From the NCBI GenBank assembly GCA_964647355.1, contig CAZYGK010000008.1, forward strand, positions 1 to 64,000: a DNA stretch of 64,000 bases, in the 5' to 3' direction. The notes below the pieces were generated by a model that worked only from the letters and a program-made list of their open reading frames with translations, was not told where the DNA came from and searched no databases. The translations under genes were made by a program, and so were the position numbers. Below are positions 16,778 to 25,788 of the stretch, one piece after another. This stretch comes from SZUA-430 sp964647355 (GTDB lineage: Bacteria > Pseudomonadota > Alphaproteobacteria > Micropepsales > Micropepsaceae). Every line of letters begins with the position of its first letter. Position 1 is the stretch's first letter.

Positions 16778-16939
16778 ATGAGCCGCTTTGTGACTCGTTT
16801 TCTGAAAGATGAAGCTGGTGCGACCGCGATTGAGTACGGTCTGATTGCAGCGTTGATCGCGGTCGTGATCATCGGTGCGGTTACGTCGGCCGGTGGTGCG
16901 ATCAACAGCACCTTCACGACGGTCGCCGGCGCTCTCTAA
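16778..16939 (+). CDS. Flp/PilA-type pilin subunit
   Basis: A 53-residue Flp pilin: short basic leader (MSRFVTRFLKDEAG), then ATAIEYGLIAALIAVVIIGAV, the Flp motif with glutamate and tyrosine (E-Y) at the start of the hydrophobic helix. Cleavage is expected after the glycine (Gly14) by the prepilin peptidase encoded next (cpaA). It forms the fibre of the Tad pilus used in surface attachment. Strong AAGGAGG ribosome site at 16766-16772. Followed by a good terminator, as expected for a highly expressed pilin with weaker readthrough into the assembly genes. Confidence 0.95.
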   Translation: MSRFVTRFLKDEAGATAIEYGLIAALIAVVIIGAVTSAGGAINSTFTTVAGAL

Positions 16940-16993
16940 TAGAGAGCAACGGCTAGGCTTCGCGCCTCGCGCGCGGGCTTAGGTCTGGAGTTG

Positions 16994-17036
16994 AGCGCCA
17001 GTCTCGCGCGTTTGTGCGGGGCTGGCGCTTTTTCTT
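16994..17036 (+). terminator. Rho-independent terminator after flp
   Basis: Stem AGCGCCAG / CTGGCGCT extended by an inner CTCGC/GCGGG stem, followed by TTTTCTTT. It lies 55 nt after the pilin stop and separates flp from cpaA, so the pilin can be made in excess over the assembly proteins. Confidence 0.85.
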
Positions 17037-17053
17037 TGGGCGGCCGCGATTGC

Positions 17054-17068
17054 TTAACATCGCGGTAA
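17054..17068. promoter_or_regulatory. Possible CtrA-type binding site upstream of cpaA
   Basis: TTAA-N7-GTAA, one mismatch from TTAA-N7-TTAA, 53 nt before the cpaA ATG and after the flp terminator, which is a plausible distance for an activator at a promoter of the cpa operon. Based on one short motif only. Confidence 0.3.
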
Positions 17069-17120
17069 TGCCGCAGCCATAGGCTCGGCCCTCGCGTTAT
17101 GCGGGGTTGAGGCGGCGATC

Positions 17121-17624
17121 ATGATCGAGTCTGTGCTTTTCGTATTGGTGGGTACGGCGATCATCGCCGGGGCGGTCTATGACGCGGCGACACTCACGAT
17201 TCCCAATTGGATCTCACTGATCCTGATCGCACTGTTTCCTCTCGTCGCCATCAGCGCCGGGCTCACATGGGCCGAGGCCGGCGTACATGTCGGGATCGGG
17301 CTCGCCGCGCTTGTCGTCGGAATTCTGCTGTTTGCCGGCGGAATCATAGGCGGTGGCGATGCAAAGCTATTTGCCGCCGTATCGCTCTATATCGGCGCCA
17401 CTTGGTTCGGCGCCTACGCATTTGCGGTCGCGCTCGCGGGTGGCCTCGTCGCATGTGTTTTGATGGCGCTGCGTTGGCTCGCCGCATCGAGCTTCGGCGC
17501 GCACCTCGCGTGGTTGCAGCATTTGGTCAAGCGCGGCGCTGGTATTCCTTACGGTGTTGCGATCGCAGCAGGCGCGCTCTTCGTTTTGCCGAGCACGCAT
17601 TTGTTTCTCTCGAGTGCGCCATAG
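17121..17624 (+). CDS. cpaA: Prepilin peptidase, CpaA/TadV type
   Basis: A 167-residue multi-pass membrane aspartic peptidase (A24) that cleaves the leader of Flp pilin and TadE/F pseudopilins. The first catalytic aspartate is in the short loop after TM1 (VYDAATLTIPNW) and the second in GGGDAKL, the GxGD motif. It lacks the N-terminal methylase domain of PilD, as usual for CpaA. Start ATG with GAGG 8 nt upstream. Lies 181 nt after flp, with its own promoter probable. Confidence 0.92.
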   Translation: MIESVLFVLVGTAIIAGAVYDAATLTIPNWISLILIALFPLVAISAGLTWAEAGVHVGIGLAALVVGILLFAGGIIGGGDAKLFAAVSLYIGATWFGAYAFAVALAGGLVACVLMALRWLAASSFGAHLAWLQHLVKRGAGIPYGVAIAAGALFVLPSTHLFLSSAP

Positions 17625-17766
17625 GTGATGGCAATTCGATCACGCCGGCGGTTAAAGCCGCACAACGTTAAATCCCTGCTTACCAAGTTAACCTTAGCTT
17701 GATGCTTCAACGATAGGAACGTCGACAAGGCCGGCGGAAACAGGTGCCGCGGCAGGAGAACGACCG

Positions 17767-18576
17767 ATGGACATGACGCGTATTCTCATACTTGTTGGCG
17801 CACTCGGCGCTGCAGGTGTGGCTGCTTTTCTCGCCCGCGGAATGATGGGTGGCGGTCAAAACCAAGCTGCGGCTGCAGAGTCGATGCAGCTGACCGAAAT
17901 CATGGTCGCGGCACACGCGATCGAGGTGGGCGCGAAGATCGTTCCCGGCGATTTGAAGTGGCAGGGCTGGCCCAAGACAGCGCTCGATCCGAGCTTCATC
18001 ACGAAAGAGGCGCAACCGCAGGCGCTTGAAGACGCCGCGGAGGGCTCGGTTGCGCGCATGCAACTCGTCGCCGGCGAACCGGTTACGGTCTCCAAAGTCA
18101 TCAAGGCGGATGGCGCAGGCTTTCTGGCTGCTGTGCTGACGCCGGGCAAGCGTGCGGTGGGCGTGAAGCTCTCGGCCGAAAAGGGCGCGGGCGGCTTCAT
18201 TCTTCCGAACGACCGGGTCGACGTCATCATGACGCGCAAGCTGGGCAACGACGCTTCGGGCAATCCTTCGTACCGGGCGGCGACGGTGCTTCGCGATGTG
18301 CGGGTTCTTGCGGTCGATCAAACGTCGCAAGAAGAGGGCGATTCGAAGTCGATCGTCGGCAAGACAGCGACTCTCGAACTGACCGCGCAGCAGGCTGAAG
18401 TCGTTTCGCTCGCAGAAGCGATGGGCGACCTGTCGCTGTCGTTGCGGTCGCTGACCAACTCCGATCAGCCGACCGACGATGAAGAGATCAAAGCCTTCGG
18501 CGACGACGACGGTTCACAAGTTTCGATCTTGCGTTTTGGCGTGCCGAGCCAAGCGACGCCGGCATCTAAGGAATAA
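17767..18576 (+). CDS. cpaB: Flp pilus assembly protein CpaB/RcpC
   Basis: A 269-residue protein with an N-terminal membrane anchor (ILILVGALGAAGVAAFLARGMM) and a periplasmic SAF-type domain (IMVAAHAIEVGAKIVPGDLKW), then the RcpC/CpaB domain (GFILPNDRVDVIMTRK). CpaB works with the outer-membrane secretin CpaC. AGGAG ribosome site 8 nt before ATG. Its stop overlaps the possible start of cpaC (TAATG). First gene of the contiguous cpaBCDEF-tadBC block. Confidence 0.92.
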   Translation: MDMTRILILVGALGAAGVAAFLARGMMGGGQNQAAAAESMQLTEIMVAAHAIEVGAKIVPGDLKWQGWPKTALDPSFITKEAQPQALEDAAEGSVARMQLVAGEPVTVSKVIKADGAGFLAAVLTPGKRAVGVKLSAEKGAGGFILPNDRVDVIMTRKLGNDASGNPSYRAATVLRDVRVLAVDQTSQEEGDSKSIVGKTATLELTAQQAEVVSLAEAMGDLSLSLRSLTNSDQPTDDEEIKAFGDDDGSQVSILRFGVPSQATPASKE

Positions 18577-20072
18577 TGGGTGAAACCATGAAGATTGTTC
18601 GTCTCCTCGCGATTGCTGCCCTGGCTGCTGCAGGCTTTGGTTCTCCGGCGTATGCCGACGGAGCCGGCGCAAAGCCCCGGCCGGCACCCTCTCAGACATT
18701 GCGCGTGCGCGCCGGCGGGAGCGGGCCGCACTCGCAAACGATCAGCCTCGGCATCAACAAGGCGATCATCGTCGAGTTGCCGGAAGATGCGCGCGACGTT
18801 CTCGTGTCGAACCCCGATGTCGTCGATGCGGTCGTACGCACGCCGCGCCAGGTTTACGTCGTCGGCATGAAGGCCGGTCCGTCGAATGCGTTCTTCTTCA
18901 CCTCGAGCGGCAAGCAGCTGCTCAATCTGGAGATCCACGTTCAGCGCGACACGGTCGAACTTAAGCGTTTGATCGAGCGCAATATTAAGGGTGCCGACGT
19001 TTCCGTTGAGACGATCAACGACAACGTCGTCATCAACGGCAGCGTAAAGAGTGCCTCGGATGCAGCGGCGGCGCGCGAAATTGCGATCCGCTACGTCACC
19101 GATCCTGACGAGCCGCTGAAGCGCGATGCGGTCGTCAATCGCGTTGGTATTCGCGGCGGCGATCAGGTGATGGTGCGCGTGCGCGTTGCCGAAATGCAGC
19201 GGACGCTGGCCAAGCAGCTCGGCGTCGACTTCAACGCGCTGTTCCGTGTTGGCGGCAATATTCCGGTTGGGATCGGCAGCTCGAATCCGTTCTCTTTGCT
19301 CGGTCAGGCGCTCTCGACGTCGCAATTCTTCGGCGTCGGCAGCATCACGGGCGGCAACAGCGTCGAGGCGACGTTGCGTGCGTTCGAACGCTCGGGTCTG
19401 GTGCGTACGTTGGCCGAACCGAACCTGACGGCAGTTTCCGGCGAGGCGGCGAAGTTCTTGGCCGGCGGCGAGTTCCCGGTTCCGGTCGCTCGCGACCGTG
19501 ACGGTAACGTTCAGATCGAGTTCAAGCCGTTCGGCGTCGGTCTCGGCTTCACGCCGGTGGTGCTGTCGGAAGGCCGCATCAGCTTGAAGATCTCGACCGA
19601 GGTTTCCGAGATTACGGGCGAGAATTCGTTCGTGTCGCAGGGCGGCGAGACTATCGACGACAACGGCAACCGCATCTTCGTGTCCGGCATTACGATTCCG
19701 GGCGTAAAGGTGCGCCGCGCCGAGACGACGGTCGAGTTGCCGTCGGGCGGCAGCATGCTGATGGCCGGTCTGCTGCAACAGACGATGAAGCAGAACATCG
19801 ACGGCATCCCGGGCCTCAAGAACCTGCCGATCCTCGGGTCGCTGTTTCAGAGCCGCGACTTTCAGTCGGGCGAAACGGAGCTCGTGGTCATCGTGACGCC
19901 GTATCTCGTCGAGGCGACGTCGCCGCAGAATCTGGCTTCGCCGACCGACGGGTTCGTCCCGCCGAGCGATGCGGAAACGGTGCTCTTGTCGCGCCTGAAC
20001 GCCGTCTACGGCGAAAAAGGCAAGAAACCGCAAGGGTCGCTAAAGGGACCAATCGGTTTCATCGTTCGCTAG
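18576..20072 (+). CDS. cpaC: Tad pilus secretin CpaC/RcpA
   Basis: A 498-residue outer-membrane secretin. Signal peptide (LLAIAALAAAGFGSPAYA), pilus N-domain (SLGINKAIIVELPEDARDVLVSNPDVVDAVV), a BON-like region (SVETINDNVVINGSVKSASDAAAAREIA), then the secretin barrel (VEATLRAFERSGLVRTLAEPNLT; LPSGGSMLMAGLL; VIVTPYLVEA). It forms the gate through which the Flp pilus exits. Start may be ATG 18576 (overlapping the cpaB stop) or ATG 18588 (MKIVRLL); both keep the signal peptide. Confidence 0.93.
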   Translation: MGETMKIVRLLAIAALAAAGFGSPAYADGAGAKPRPAPSQTLRVRAGGSGPHSQTISLGINKAIIVELPEDARDVLVSNPDVVDAVVRTPRQVYVVGMKAGPSNAFFFTSSGKQLLNLEIHVQRDTVELKRLIERNIKGADVSVETINDNVVINGSVKSASDAAAAREIAIRYVTDPDEPLKRDAVVNRVGIRGGDQVMVRVRVAEMQRTLAKQLGVDFNALFRVGGNIPVGIGSSNPFSLLGQALSTSQFFGVGSITGGNSVEATLRAFERSGLVRTLAEPNLTAVSGEAAKFLAGGEFPVPVARDRDGNVQIEFKPFGVGLGFTPVVLSEGRISLKISTEVSEITGENSFVSQGGETIDDNGNRIFVSGITIPGVKVRRAETTVELPSGGSMLMAGLLQQTMKQNIDGIPGLKNLPILGSLFQSRDFQSGETELVVIVTPYLVEATSPQNLASPTDGFVPPSDAETVLLSRLNAVYGEKGKKPQGSLKGPIGFIVR

Positions 20073-20129
20073 CAATGTATGAAACCCGCGCAAGACTTTA
20101 GCAATTGCTCAAAGATTAGGATGGCCGTT

Positions 20130-20828
20130 ATGAACCGCACCTCCCCACTTCTCGCACTGGCGCTGATCGGCGTTGCCGCGAGCGGCTGCACGGCGCCGCC
20201 GCTCAACAATGACGGACGCCATTACTATAGCGTCGAGCAGCAGTTTCCGATCGTGGTCGAACCGCAGGTTGTGACGCTGGCCGTTCGCGTCGACGAAGAT
20301 CTCAAGAGCCTTGCGCGCGGGGAAGACGACCGCATCGCGGCATTCGCTCAGCGCTGGAAGGCGCGGGGGCAGGGGCTCTTGAACGTTGCGACCGCGAGCA
20401 CGGCTTCCGACGACGGGGCGGTCGCTCACTTGCGCAAGGTTTTGGCCGCGAACGGGGTCGACAAGAAATCCGTGCACTTCTCGTCCTATCCGCCGGCCGG
20501 CGGCGAGGCGAACCCGCCCGTCACGTTGAGCTTCGTTGCCTACGCAGCGACGGCAGCGGACTGCGGTCAAGATTGGTCGAAAAATTTGGGATTCGAACCG
20601 CGCAATCTGCCGTGGCCGGAATTCGGTTGCTCGACGCAACACAATCTCGCAGCGATCGTTGCCGACCCGCGGGACTTGGTCGAGCCGCGCTCTAGCGATC
20701 CGGCCGACGCGCAGCGCCGTTCGGTCGTGATCACGGATAAGTACCAGCAGGGCTTCAGGTCGCAGACAGAAGCGGCCGCGAACCGTGCCGACAGCGGCCA
20801 GTCCAGCACGGTCGGGAACCAGCAATAA
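20130..20828 (+). CDS. cpaD: Pilus assembly lipoprotein CpaD
   Basis: A 232-residue lipoprotein with signal sequence MNRTSPLLALALIGVAASGC; the cysteine at residue 20 is the lipidation site. The mature part has the CpaD-type region with Cys pairs (TAADCGQDW, PEFGCSTQHNLAAIVADPRDLVEPR) and PEFGC...NLA, typical of the family, which resembles an OmpA/peptidoglycan-associated secretin pilot. The ATG at 20130 has AGGA 8 nt upstream; earlier ATGs (20079, 20121) lack good sites. Between cpaC and cpaE in the standard order. Confidence 0.9.
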   Translation: MNRTSPLLALALIGVAASGCTAPPLNNDGRHYYSVEQQFPIVVEPQVVTLAVRVDEDLKSLARGEDDRIAAFAQRWKARGQGLLNVATASTASDDGAVAHLRKVLAANGVDKKSVHFSSYPPAGGEANPPVTLSFVAYAATAADCGQDWSKNLGFEPRNLPWPEFGCSTQHNLAAIVADPRDLVEPRSSDPADAQRRSVVITDKYQQGFRSQTEAAANRADSGQSSTVGNQQ

Positions 20829-20858
20829 CGTATAGAAGAATCTGAGGAGCAGATCCCG

Positions 20859-22121
20859 ATGAGTAAGCCTCAAGAGCCGGAAAAGACCGACGCTCCGTTC
20901 GGCGCCGAAGTGCAAGATCGACCCGTTCCGCGGATTTCGATCCATGCGTTTTGCGAGTCGCCGGACACGGGCTCGGTGATCCAGCGTGCCGGGCAAGACC
21001 GCCGGCTGGCGAAGGCTCACCTGACGGTTCACATGGGCGGTGTATTCGGGGCGGCCGAGTACTTCCAAGACTCGTCAACGCCGAACGTAATCATGGTCGA
21101 GACGCGGGTTACGGGCCCTGCCATCCTCGGCGAACTTGAGAAGCTCGCCCATGTCTGCGATCCCGGGACGAAGGTCATCGTCATCGGTCAGTCGAACGAC
21201 ATCACGCTCTATCGCGAGATGATCCGCCAGGGCGTGAGCGAGTATCTGGTCGCGCCGCTCAATCCGCTGCAAGTGATCGAAGCGATTGCTGCGCTCTATC
21301 ACAGCCCGGCGACGGCACCGATCGGCAAGATCTTCGCGTTCGTCGGTGCGCGCGGTGGCGTCGGCTCGTCGACGGTTGCTCACAATACGGCATGGGCGAT
21401 CGCGGAAGACCTGCATATCGCCACGACGATCGTGGATTTGGACGTGCCGTTCGGTACGGCCGGCCTCGATTTCAACCAAGATACCGGCACCGGCATCGCC
21501 GAGGCGCTTGCGAGCCCGGAACGCTTGGACGACGTGCTGCTGGACCGCCTGCTGATCAAGCACACGAGCAGGCTAAACCTGTTCGTCGCGCCGGCGCAGC
21601 TCGACCGCGAGACGCTCTATCCGCCAGAGTCGATCGAGATGGTGCTCGACGTCGTGCGGCAGGCTTCCCCCTGCGTCGTCGTCGATCTGCCGCACGTGTG
21701 GGCGCCGTGGGTGAAGCAGGTGCTGACGTCGGCGGACGAGATCGTCGTCGTCGCGACGCCCGACCTTGCCAGCCTGCGCAACGGCAAGAACATTTACGAC
21801 ATCATCAACGGTGCGCGTCCGAACGACAAGCCGCTGAAGGTCGTTCTGAACCAGGTCGGCGTGCCGCGTCGTCCCGAGATTCCGGTGAAGGATTTCGCGG
21901 AGGCCATGTCGGCCGAGCCGAGCGTCGTACTTCCGTTCGACCCGCAGACCTTTGCCACCGCCAGCAACAATGGCCAGATGGTCGGCGAGCTGAGCGCGCA
22001 GTCCCGCGTCGCCCAAAGCTTCCGCGACTTGGCCCAGCAGTTGACGGGCCGCGAGCCGAAACCCGAGGCGAAGCCCGCCAGCAAGCTCAGCTTCGACTTC
22101 CTGCGCCGCAAGAAGGCTTGA
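20859..22121 (+). CDS. cpaE: Pilus localisation ATPase CpaE/TadZ
   Basis: A 420-residue protein. The N-terminal ~150 residues look like an atypical receiver domain (VIMVETRV..., VIVIGQSNDITLYREMIRQGVSEYLVAP), and residues ~157-400 are a MinD/ParA-type ATPase. The P-loop is GARGGVGSST (163-172): the usual lysine is replaced by serine, a known feature of CpaE proteins that probably lowers or removes ATP hydrolysis. It positions the Tad machine, classically at a pole. Ribosome site GAGGAG about 9 nt before ATG; 6 nt gap to cpaF. Confidence 0.92.
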   Translation: MSKPQEPEKTDAPFGAEVQDRPVPRISIHAFCESPDTGSVIQRAGQDRRLAKAHLTVHMGGVFGAAEYFQDSSTPNVIMVETRVTGPAILGELEKLAHVCDPGTKVIVIGQSNDITLYREMIRQGVSEYLVAPLNPLQVIEAIAALYHSPATAPIGKIFAFVGARGGVGSSTVAHNTAWAIAEDLHIATTIVDLDVPFGTAGLDFNQDTGTGIAEALASPERLDDVLLDRLLIKHTSRLNLFVAPAQLDRETLYPPESIEMVLDVVRQASPCVVVDLPHVWAPWVKQVLTSADEIVVVATPDLASLRNGKNIYDIINGARPNDKPLKVVLNQVGVPRRPEIPVKDFAEAMSAEPSVVLPFDPQTFATASNNGQMVGELSAQSRVAQSFRDLAQQLTGREPKPEAKPASKLSFDFLRRKKA

Positions 22122-22127
22122 TAGACG

Positions 22128-23576
22128 ATGTTCGGTAAGCGTCCCGGAGGCGATGGAGTAGCGACGGCGCCGAAGCCGAAAGCGGCGGCGCCCCAACCGG
22201 CTGCGGCCAAACCGGCAGCGCCGCCCCCACCTCCGGCGGCGAAGCCCGCCGGCCGTGCGGAGCCGCCTGCACCTGCACCGCTCGCCGTCGACAACCGGTC
22301 GGACCAATACTACGAAATCAAAACGACGATCTTTAATGCGCTGATCGATACGATCGATCTGGCGCAGTTGGCGCAGCTCGACGCAGCGTCGGCGCGCGAA
22401 GAGATCCGCGATATCGTCAACGAGATCATCGCGATCAAGGCCGTCGTGATGTCGATCGCCGAGCAGGAGCAACTGCTCACTGACATCTGTAACGACGTCT
22501 TGGGCTACGGCCCGCTCGAGCCGTTGCTCGCCCGCGACGACATCGCCGACATCATGGTCAACGGTGCCGAGCGCGTCTTCATCGAAGTCGCCGGTAAAGT
22601 GCAGCTTACGAATATCCGCTTCCGCGACAACGCGCAGTTGATGAACATCTGTCAACGCATCGTGAGCCAGATCGGCCGCCGCGTGGACGAAAGCTCGCCG
22701 ATATGCGACGCGCGTTTGCCGGACGGTTCCCGTGTGAACGTCATCGCGCCGCCGCTTGCGATCGATGGTCCCACGCTCACCATTCGTAAGTTCAAGAAAG
22801 ACAAGCTGAAGATGGCGGACTTGATCCGCTTCGGCTCGATTTCGCCCGAAGGCGGCAAGGTTCTCGACGTCATCGGCAACTGCCGTTGTAACGTTCTGAT
22901 CTCCGGCGGTACGGGTTCGGGTAAGACGACGCTTCTCAACATGATGACCGCGTTCATCGACGCCGACGAGCGCGTGATTACCTGCGAAGACGCGGCCGAG
23001 CTTCAGCTACAGCAGCCGCACGTGGTGCGTTTGGAAACGCGTCCGCCGAACCTCGAAGGTACCGGCGAAATTACGATGCGCGATCTCGTCAAGAACTGTC
23101 TACGTATGCGTCCGGAACGGATCATCGTCGGCGAGGTCCGCGGACCCGAAGCGTTCGACTTGCTGCAGGCGATGAACACGGGCCATGACGGCTCGATGGG
23201 TACGCTTCACGCCAATACGCCGCGAGAAGCCCTACAACGTATCGAATCCATGATCACGATGGGCGGCTACAATCTGCCGTCGAAAACAATTCGTGAAATG
23301 GTCGTCGGTGCCATCGACGTGATCGTGCAGGCGGCACGCTTGCGCGACGGTTCGCGCCGCATCACGCATATTACGGAAGTCATCGGCCTCGAAGGCGACG
23401 TCATCATCACGCAGGATCTCTTCCTCTACGAGATCACCGGCGAAGATGAGAACGGGAAGGTCAAGGGCCGGCACGCATCTACTGGTATCTCGCGGCCCGC
23501 GTTTTGGGATCGAGCGCGCTACTTCAATCGCGAGCAAGAGTTGCTCGACGCGCTCGAGGCGGCGGCCGCAAAATAA
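22128..23576 (+). CDS. cpaF: Tad pilus secretion ATPase CpaF/TadA
   Basis: A 482-residue type II/IV secretion ATPase powering pilus extension and retraction. A ~50-residue Ala/Pro/Lys-rich N-terminus is followed by the N-domain and the RecA-like motor: Walker A SGGTGSGKTTLL (Lys266), Asp box, Walker B RIIVGEVRGPEAFD, and His box GTLHANTPREALQRIE. Cytoplasmic, docks to TadB/TadC. Frame and context leave no doubt. Confidence 0.95.
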   Translation: MFGKRPGGDGVATAPKPKAAAPQPAAAKPAAPPPPPAAKPAGRAEPPAPAPLAVDNRSDQYYEIKTTIFNALIDTIDLAQLAQLDAASAREEIRDIVNEIIAIKAVVMSIAEQEQLLTDICNDVLGYGPLEPLLARDDIADIMVNGAERVFIEVAGKVQLTNIRFRDNAQLMNICQRIVSQIGRRVDESSPICDARLPDGSRVNVIAPPLAIDGPTLTIRKFKKDKLKMADLIRFGSISPEGGKVLDVIGNCRCNVLISGGTGSGKTTLLNMMTAFIDADERVITCEDAAELQLQQPHVVRLETRPPNLEGTGEITMRDLVKNCLRMRPERIIVGEVRGPEAFDLLQAMNTGHDGSMGTLHANTPREALQRIESMITMGGYNLPSKTIREMVVGAIDVIVQAARLRDGSRRITHITEVIGLEGDVIITQDLFLYEITGEDENGKVKGRHASTGISRPAFWDRARYFNREQELLDALEAAAAK

Positions 23577-23605
23577 GGAGGGGGGCGGAAGCTCCAAAGG
23601 TCGCG

Positions 23606-24607
23606 ATGGATCAAGGCACGATTATGATTGTTGCGATCGCGCTAATGGCCGCATTGGCTGTTGGCGGCGCGGCATTTGCTTTTTTGGGCGCGGGTGGTGC
23701 CGCAAAGGCGAACAAGCGAGTTGCGGCGGCGACGCGGGGCTCAGGGCGTGGAGCGTCTGCGAAAGCAGCGGCAGATACGGCGGGCGAGTCTACCGCCAAG
23801 CGCCGCAAGCAGGTGCAAGAAACGCTCAAGGAAATCGAGCGCAAGCAAGAACAAACGAAGGCAAAGCCCACGCTTGCCAATATGCTCGAGCAAGCGGACT
23901 GGAGCATCGATCCGCGCAAGTTTCATATGATCACCGCAGGACTTGCCGTCGTTGCGCTCGTCGGGTTCTTCGTAATGGGTTACCCGTGGTACGTCGCAAT
24001 CGGCGCCGGATTCGTCGGCGGTCTCGGTTTGCCGCGCTGGTATCTAGGCTTCACGATCGGAAGGCGCAAGAAGGCGTTTGTGAAGGAGTTCGCGAACGCC
24101 ATCGACGTAATCGTGCGCGGCGTCAAGGCCGGTTTGCCGTTGAATGAGTGCCTGAAAATCATCTCGAACGAGGCGTCCGAGCCTGTCGGTCCTGAGTTTC
24201 GCCAGATTGTCGAAGGGTTGAAGGTCGGCGTGACGCTCGAAGACGGCTTGAAGCGCATGTACGACCGCATGCCCGTGCCGGAGGTGAACTTCTTCCAGAT
24301 CGTGCTGACCATTCAACAGAAGACCGGCGGTAACTTGTCGGAAGCGCTGGGCAACCTGTCGGGCGTGCTGCGCGACCGTAAGCGTCTGCAAGGCAAAATT
24401 CAGGCTCTGTCGTCGGAAGCTAAGGCGTCGGCCGGCATCATCGGCTCGCTGCCGATCGTCGTTATGGGTCTCGTGTACGCGACAACGCCAGAGTACATCG
24501 CGTTGCTGTTCACGGACCGCTTCGGCAACTTCTTGCTCTTGTGCTGCGTCACGTGGATGTCGGTTGGCATCTTCGTGATGAAGAAAATGATTTCGTTCAA
24601 GTATTGA
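23606..24607 (+). CDS. tadB: Tad pilus platform protein TadB/CpaG
   Basis: A 333-residue inner-membrane T2SF-type platform protein. An N-terminal helix (TIMIVAIALMAALAVGGAAFAFLG) is followed by a basic cytoplasmic linker, paired helices near 115-150, the T2SF domain (FANAIDVIVRGVKAGLPLNECLKIIS), and a C-terminal hydrophobic pair. The frame reads upstream through the end of cpaF, but the ATG at 23606, 29 nt after the cpaF stop, starts the first helix. Pairs with TadC. Confidence 0.93.
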   Translation: MDQGTIMIVAIALMAALAVGGAAFAFLGAGGAAKANKRVAAATRGSGRGASAKAAADTAGESTAKRRKQVQETLKEIERKQEQTKAKPTLANMLEQADWSIDPRKFHMITAGLAVVALVGFFVMGYPWYVAIGAGFVGGLGLPRWYLGFTIGRRKKAFVKEFANAIDVIVRGVKAGLPLNECLKIISNEASEPVGPEFRQIVEGLKVGVTLEDGLKRMYDRMPVPEVNFFQIVLTIQQKTGGNLSEALGNLSGVLRDRKRLQGKIQALSSEAKASAGIIGSLPIVVMGLVYATTPEYIALLFTDRFGNFLLLCCVTWMSVGIFVMKKMISFKY

Positions 24608-24623
24608 GCCGGAGAGCGTCGCC

Positions 24624-25586
24624 ATGATGCAATTTATCGACATGCTCTTCGACCGTCAGCTGGTCGTGACGGTGCTGACGGCGATTGCGACGTTCGCAAC
24701 CATCTTGACGCTGGCCTATCCTCTGCTGGCCGGCGACAAGCTTGGTTCGAGGCTTAAGGCAGTTGCGACGCGGCGCGAAGAGTTGCGCCGGATGCAGCGC
24801 GAGGCCATGGCTAAGAAGGGGCAGCTCAGAACAAATCCCGTCGGCTTCATGAAGCAGACAGTCGAGAAGCTGAACCTGCGGAATATTCTCGAGTCGCCGA
24901 ATACGAAGGAAAAGCTGTCGCGCGCCGGCTATCGCGGCCAGGCGGCAATCTACACCTTCATGTTCTTCCGCTTCGTGATGCCGTTCTTGGTGTTCTTCGC
25001 GGCGGTCATCTACCTGTTCGTACTGTCGGAGTACGATCTGCCGCCGCTCGGCAAGATCGCCATTGCGTTCGGCGGCGCGTTTGCCGGCTTCTATCTGCCC
25101 GACCTGTACGTGCAAAACATTATCGATAAGCGCATGAGCTCGGTGATGAAGGCGTTTCCCGACGCGCTCGACCTCATGCTGATCTGCGTCGAGTCGGGCA
25201 TGTCGGTCGAGTCGTCGTTCAACAAGGTGGCGGCGGAGATCGGCAGCCAGTCGGTCGAGTTGGCCGAAGAATTTGCGCTCACGACCGCCGAACTCTCGTA
25301 CCTACCGGATCGCCGGCAGGCTTACGACAACCTCGGCAAGCGTTGCGCACACCCCGGCGTGCGCGCGGTTTGTACCTCGCTCATCCAGGCGGAGCGCTAC
25401 GGTACGCCGCTTGGAACGGCGCTGCGCGTCATGGCGCTCGAAAACCGCGAAATGCGCATGATGGAAGCCGAAAAGAAGGCGGCATCGCTGCCCGCCAAGC
25501 TGACGGTTCCGATGATCGTGTTCTTCCTGCCGGCGTTGTTCGTGGTCATCTTGGGTCCGGCATCGATCAAGATCATGAACCTCTAG
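24624..25586 (+). CDS. tadC: Tad pilus platform protein TadC/CpaH
   Basis: A 320-residue inner-membrane T2SF-family protein, paralogue of TadB. N-terminal helix (VVTVLTAIATFATILTLAYPLLAG), a middle membrane pair, the T2SF core (FPDALDLMLICVESGMSVESSFNKV; TSLIQAERYGTPLGTALRVMA) and a C-terminal helix (LTVPMIVFFLPALFVVILGPA). Last gene of the plus-strand pilus operon, followed by a strong terminator. Confidence 0.93.
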   Translation: MMQFIDMLFDRQLVVTVLTAIATFATILTLAYPLLAGDKLGSRLKAVATRREELRRMQREAMAKKGQLRTNPVGFMKQTVEKLNLRNILESPNTKEKLSRAGYRGQAAIYTFMFFRFVMPFLVFFAAVIYLFVLSEYDLPPLGKIAIAFGGAFAGFYLPDLYVQNIIDKRMSSVMKAFPDALDLMLICVESGMSVESSFNKVAAEIGSQSVELAEEFALTTAELSYLPDRRQAYDNLGKRCAHPGVRAVCTSLIQAERYGTPLGTALRVMALENREMRMMEAEKKAASLPAKLTVPMIVFFLPALFVVILGPASIKIMNL

Positions 25587-25610
25587 GATCCCTGCCCGGC
25601 AAGGGCGGTT

Positions 25611-25652
25611 ACGAAGGCCGCGTTCCGGATCGGAACGCGGCCTTCGTCGTTT
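25611..25652 (+). terminator. Rho-independent terminator of the cpa/tad operon
   Basis: A 16-bp perfect stem (ACGAAGGCCGCGTTCC and its complement, loop GGATC) followed by CGTTTT, 24 nt after the tadC stop. Confidence 0.92.
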
Positions 25653-25735
25653 TGATTGCCGCGCCGAGGTCTGCGGGAGACTTCAGAAGGGGAGGGGAGT
25701 GCTCGCCGCCTGTTCGGCCTGGGCTCCAGGCAAAG

Positions 25736-25765
25736 AAAAAGGCCGCGTCCTGGGTGGACGCGGCC
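25736..25765 (-). terminator. Rho-independent terminator of the TadD-like gene
   Basis: Read on minus: GGCCGCGTCC stem, 5-nt loop, GGACGCGGCC, then TTTTT. It lies 24 nt after the stop of the TPR lipoprotein gene. Confidence 0.9.
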
Positions 25766-25788
25766 TCGGTTCGTTTCGGGCTGTCGGG

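Noticed and set aside
18465..20033. 522-codon open frame on minus across cpaC
   Set aside because: Antisense shadow of the secretin gene.
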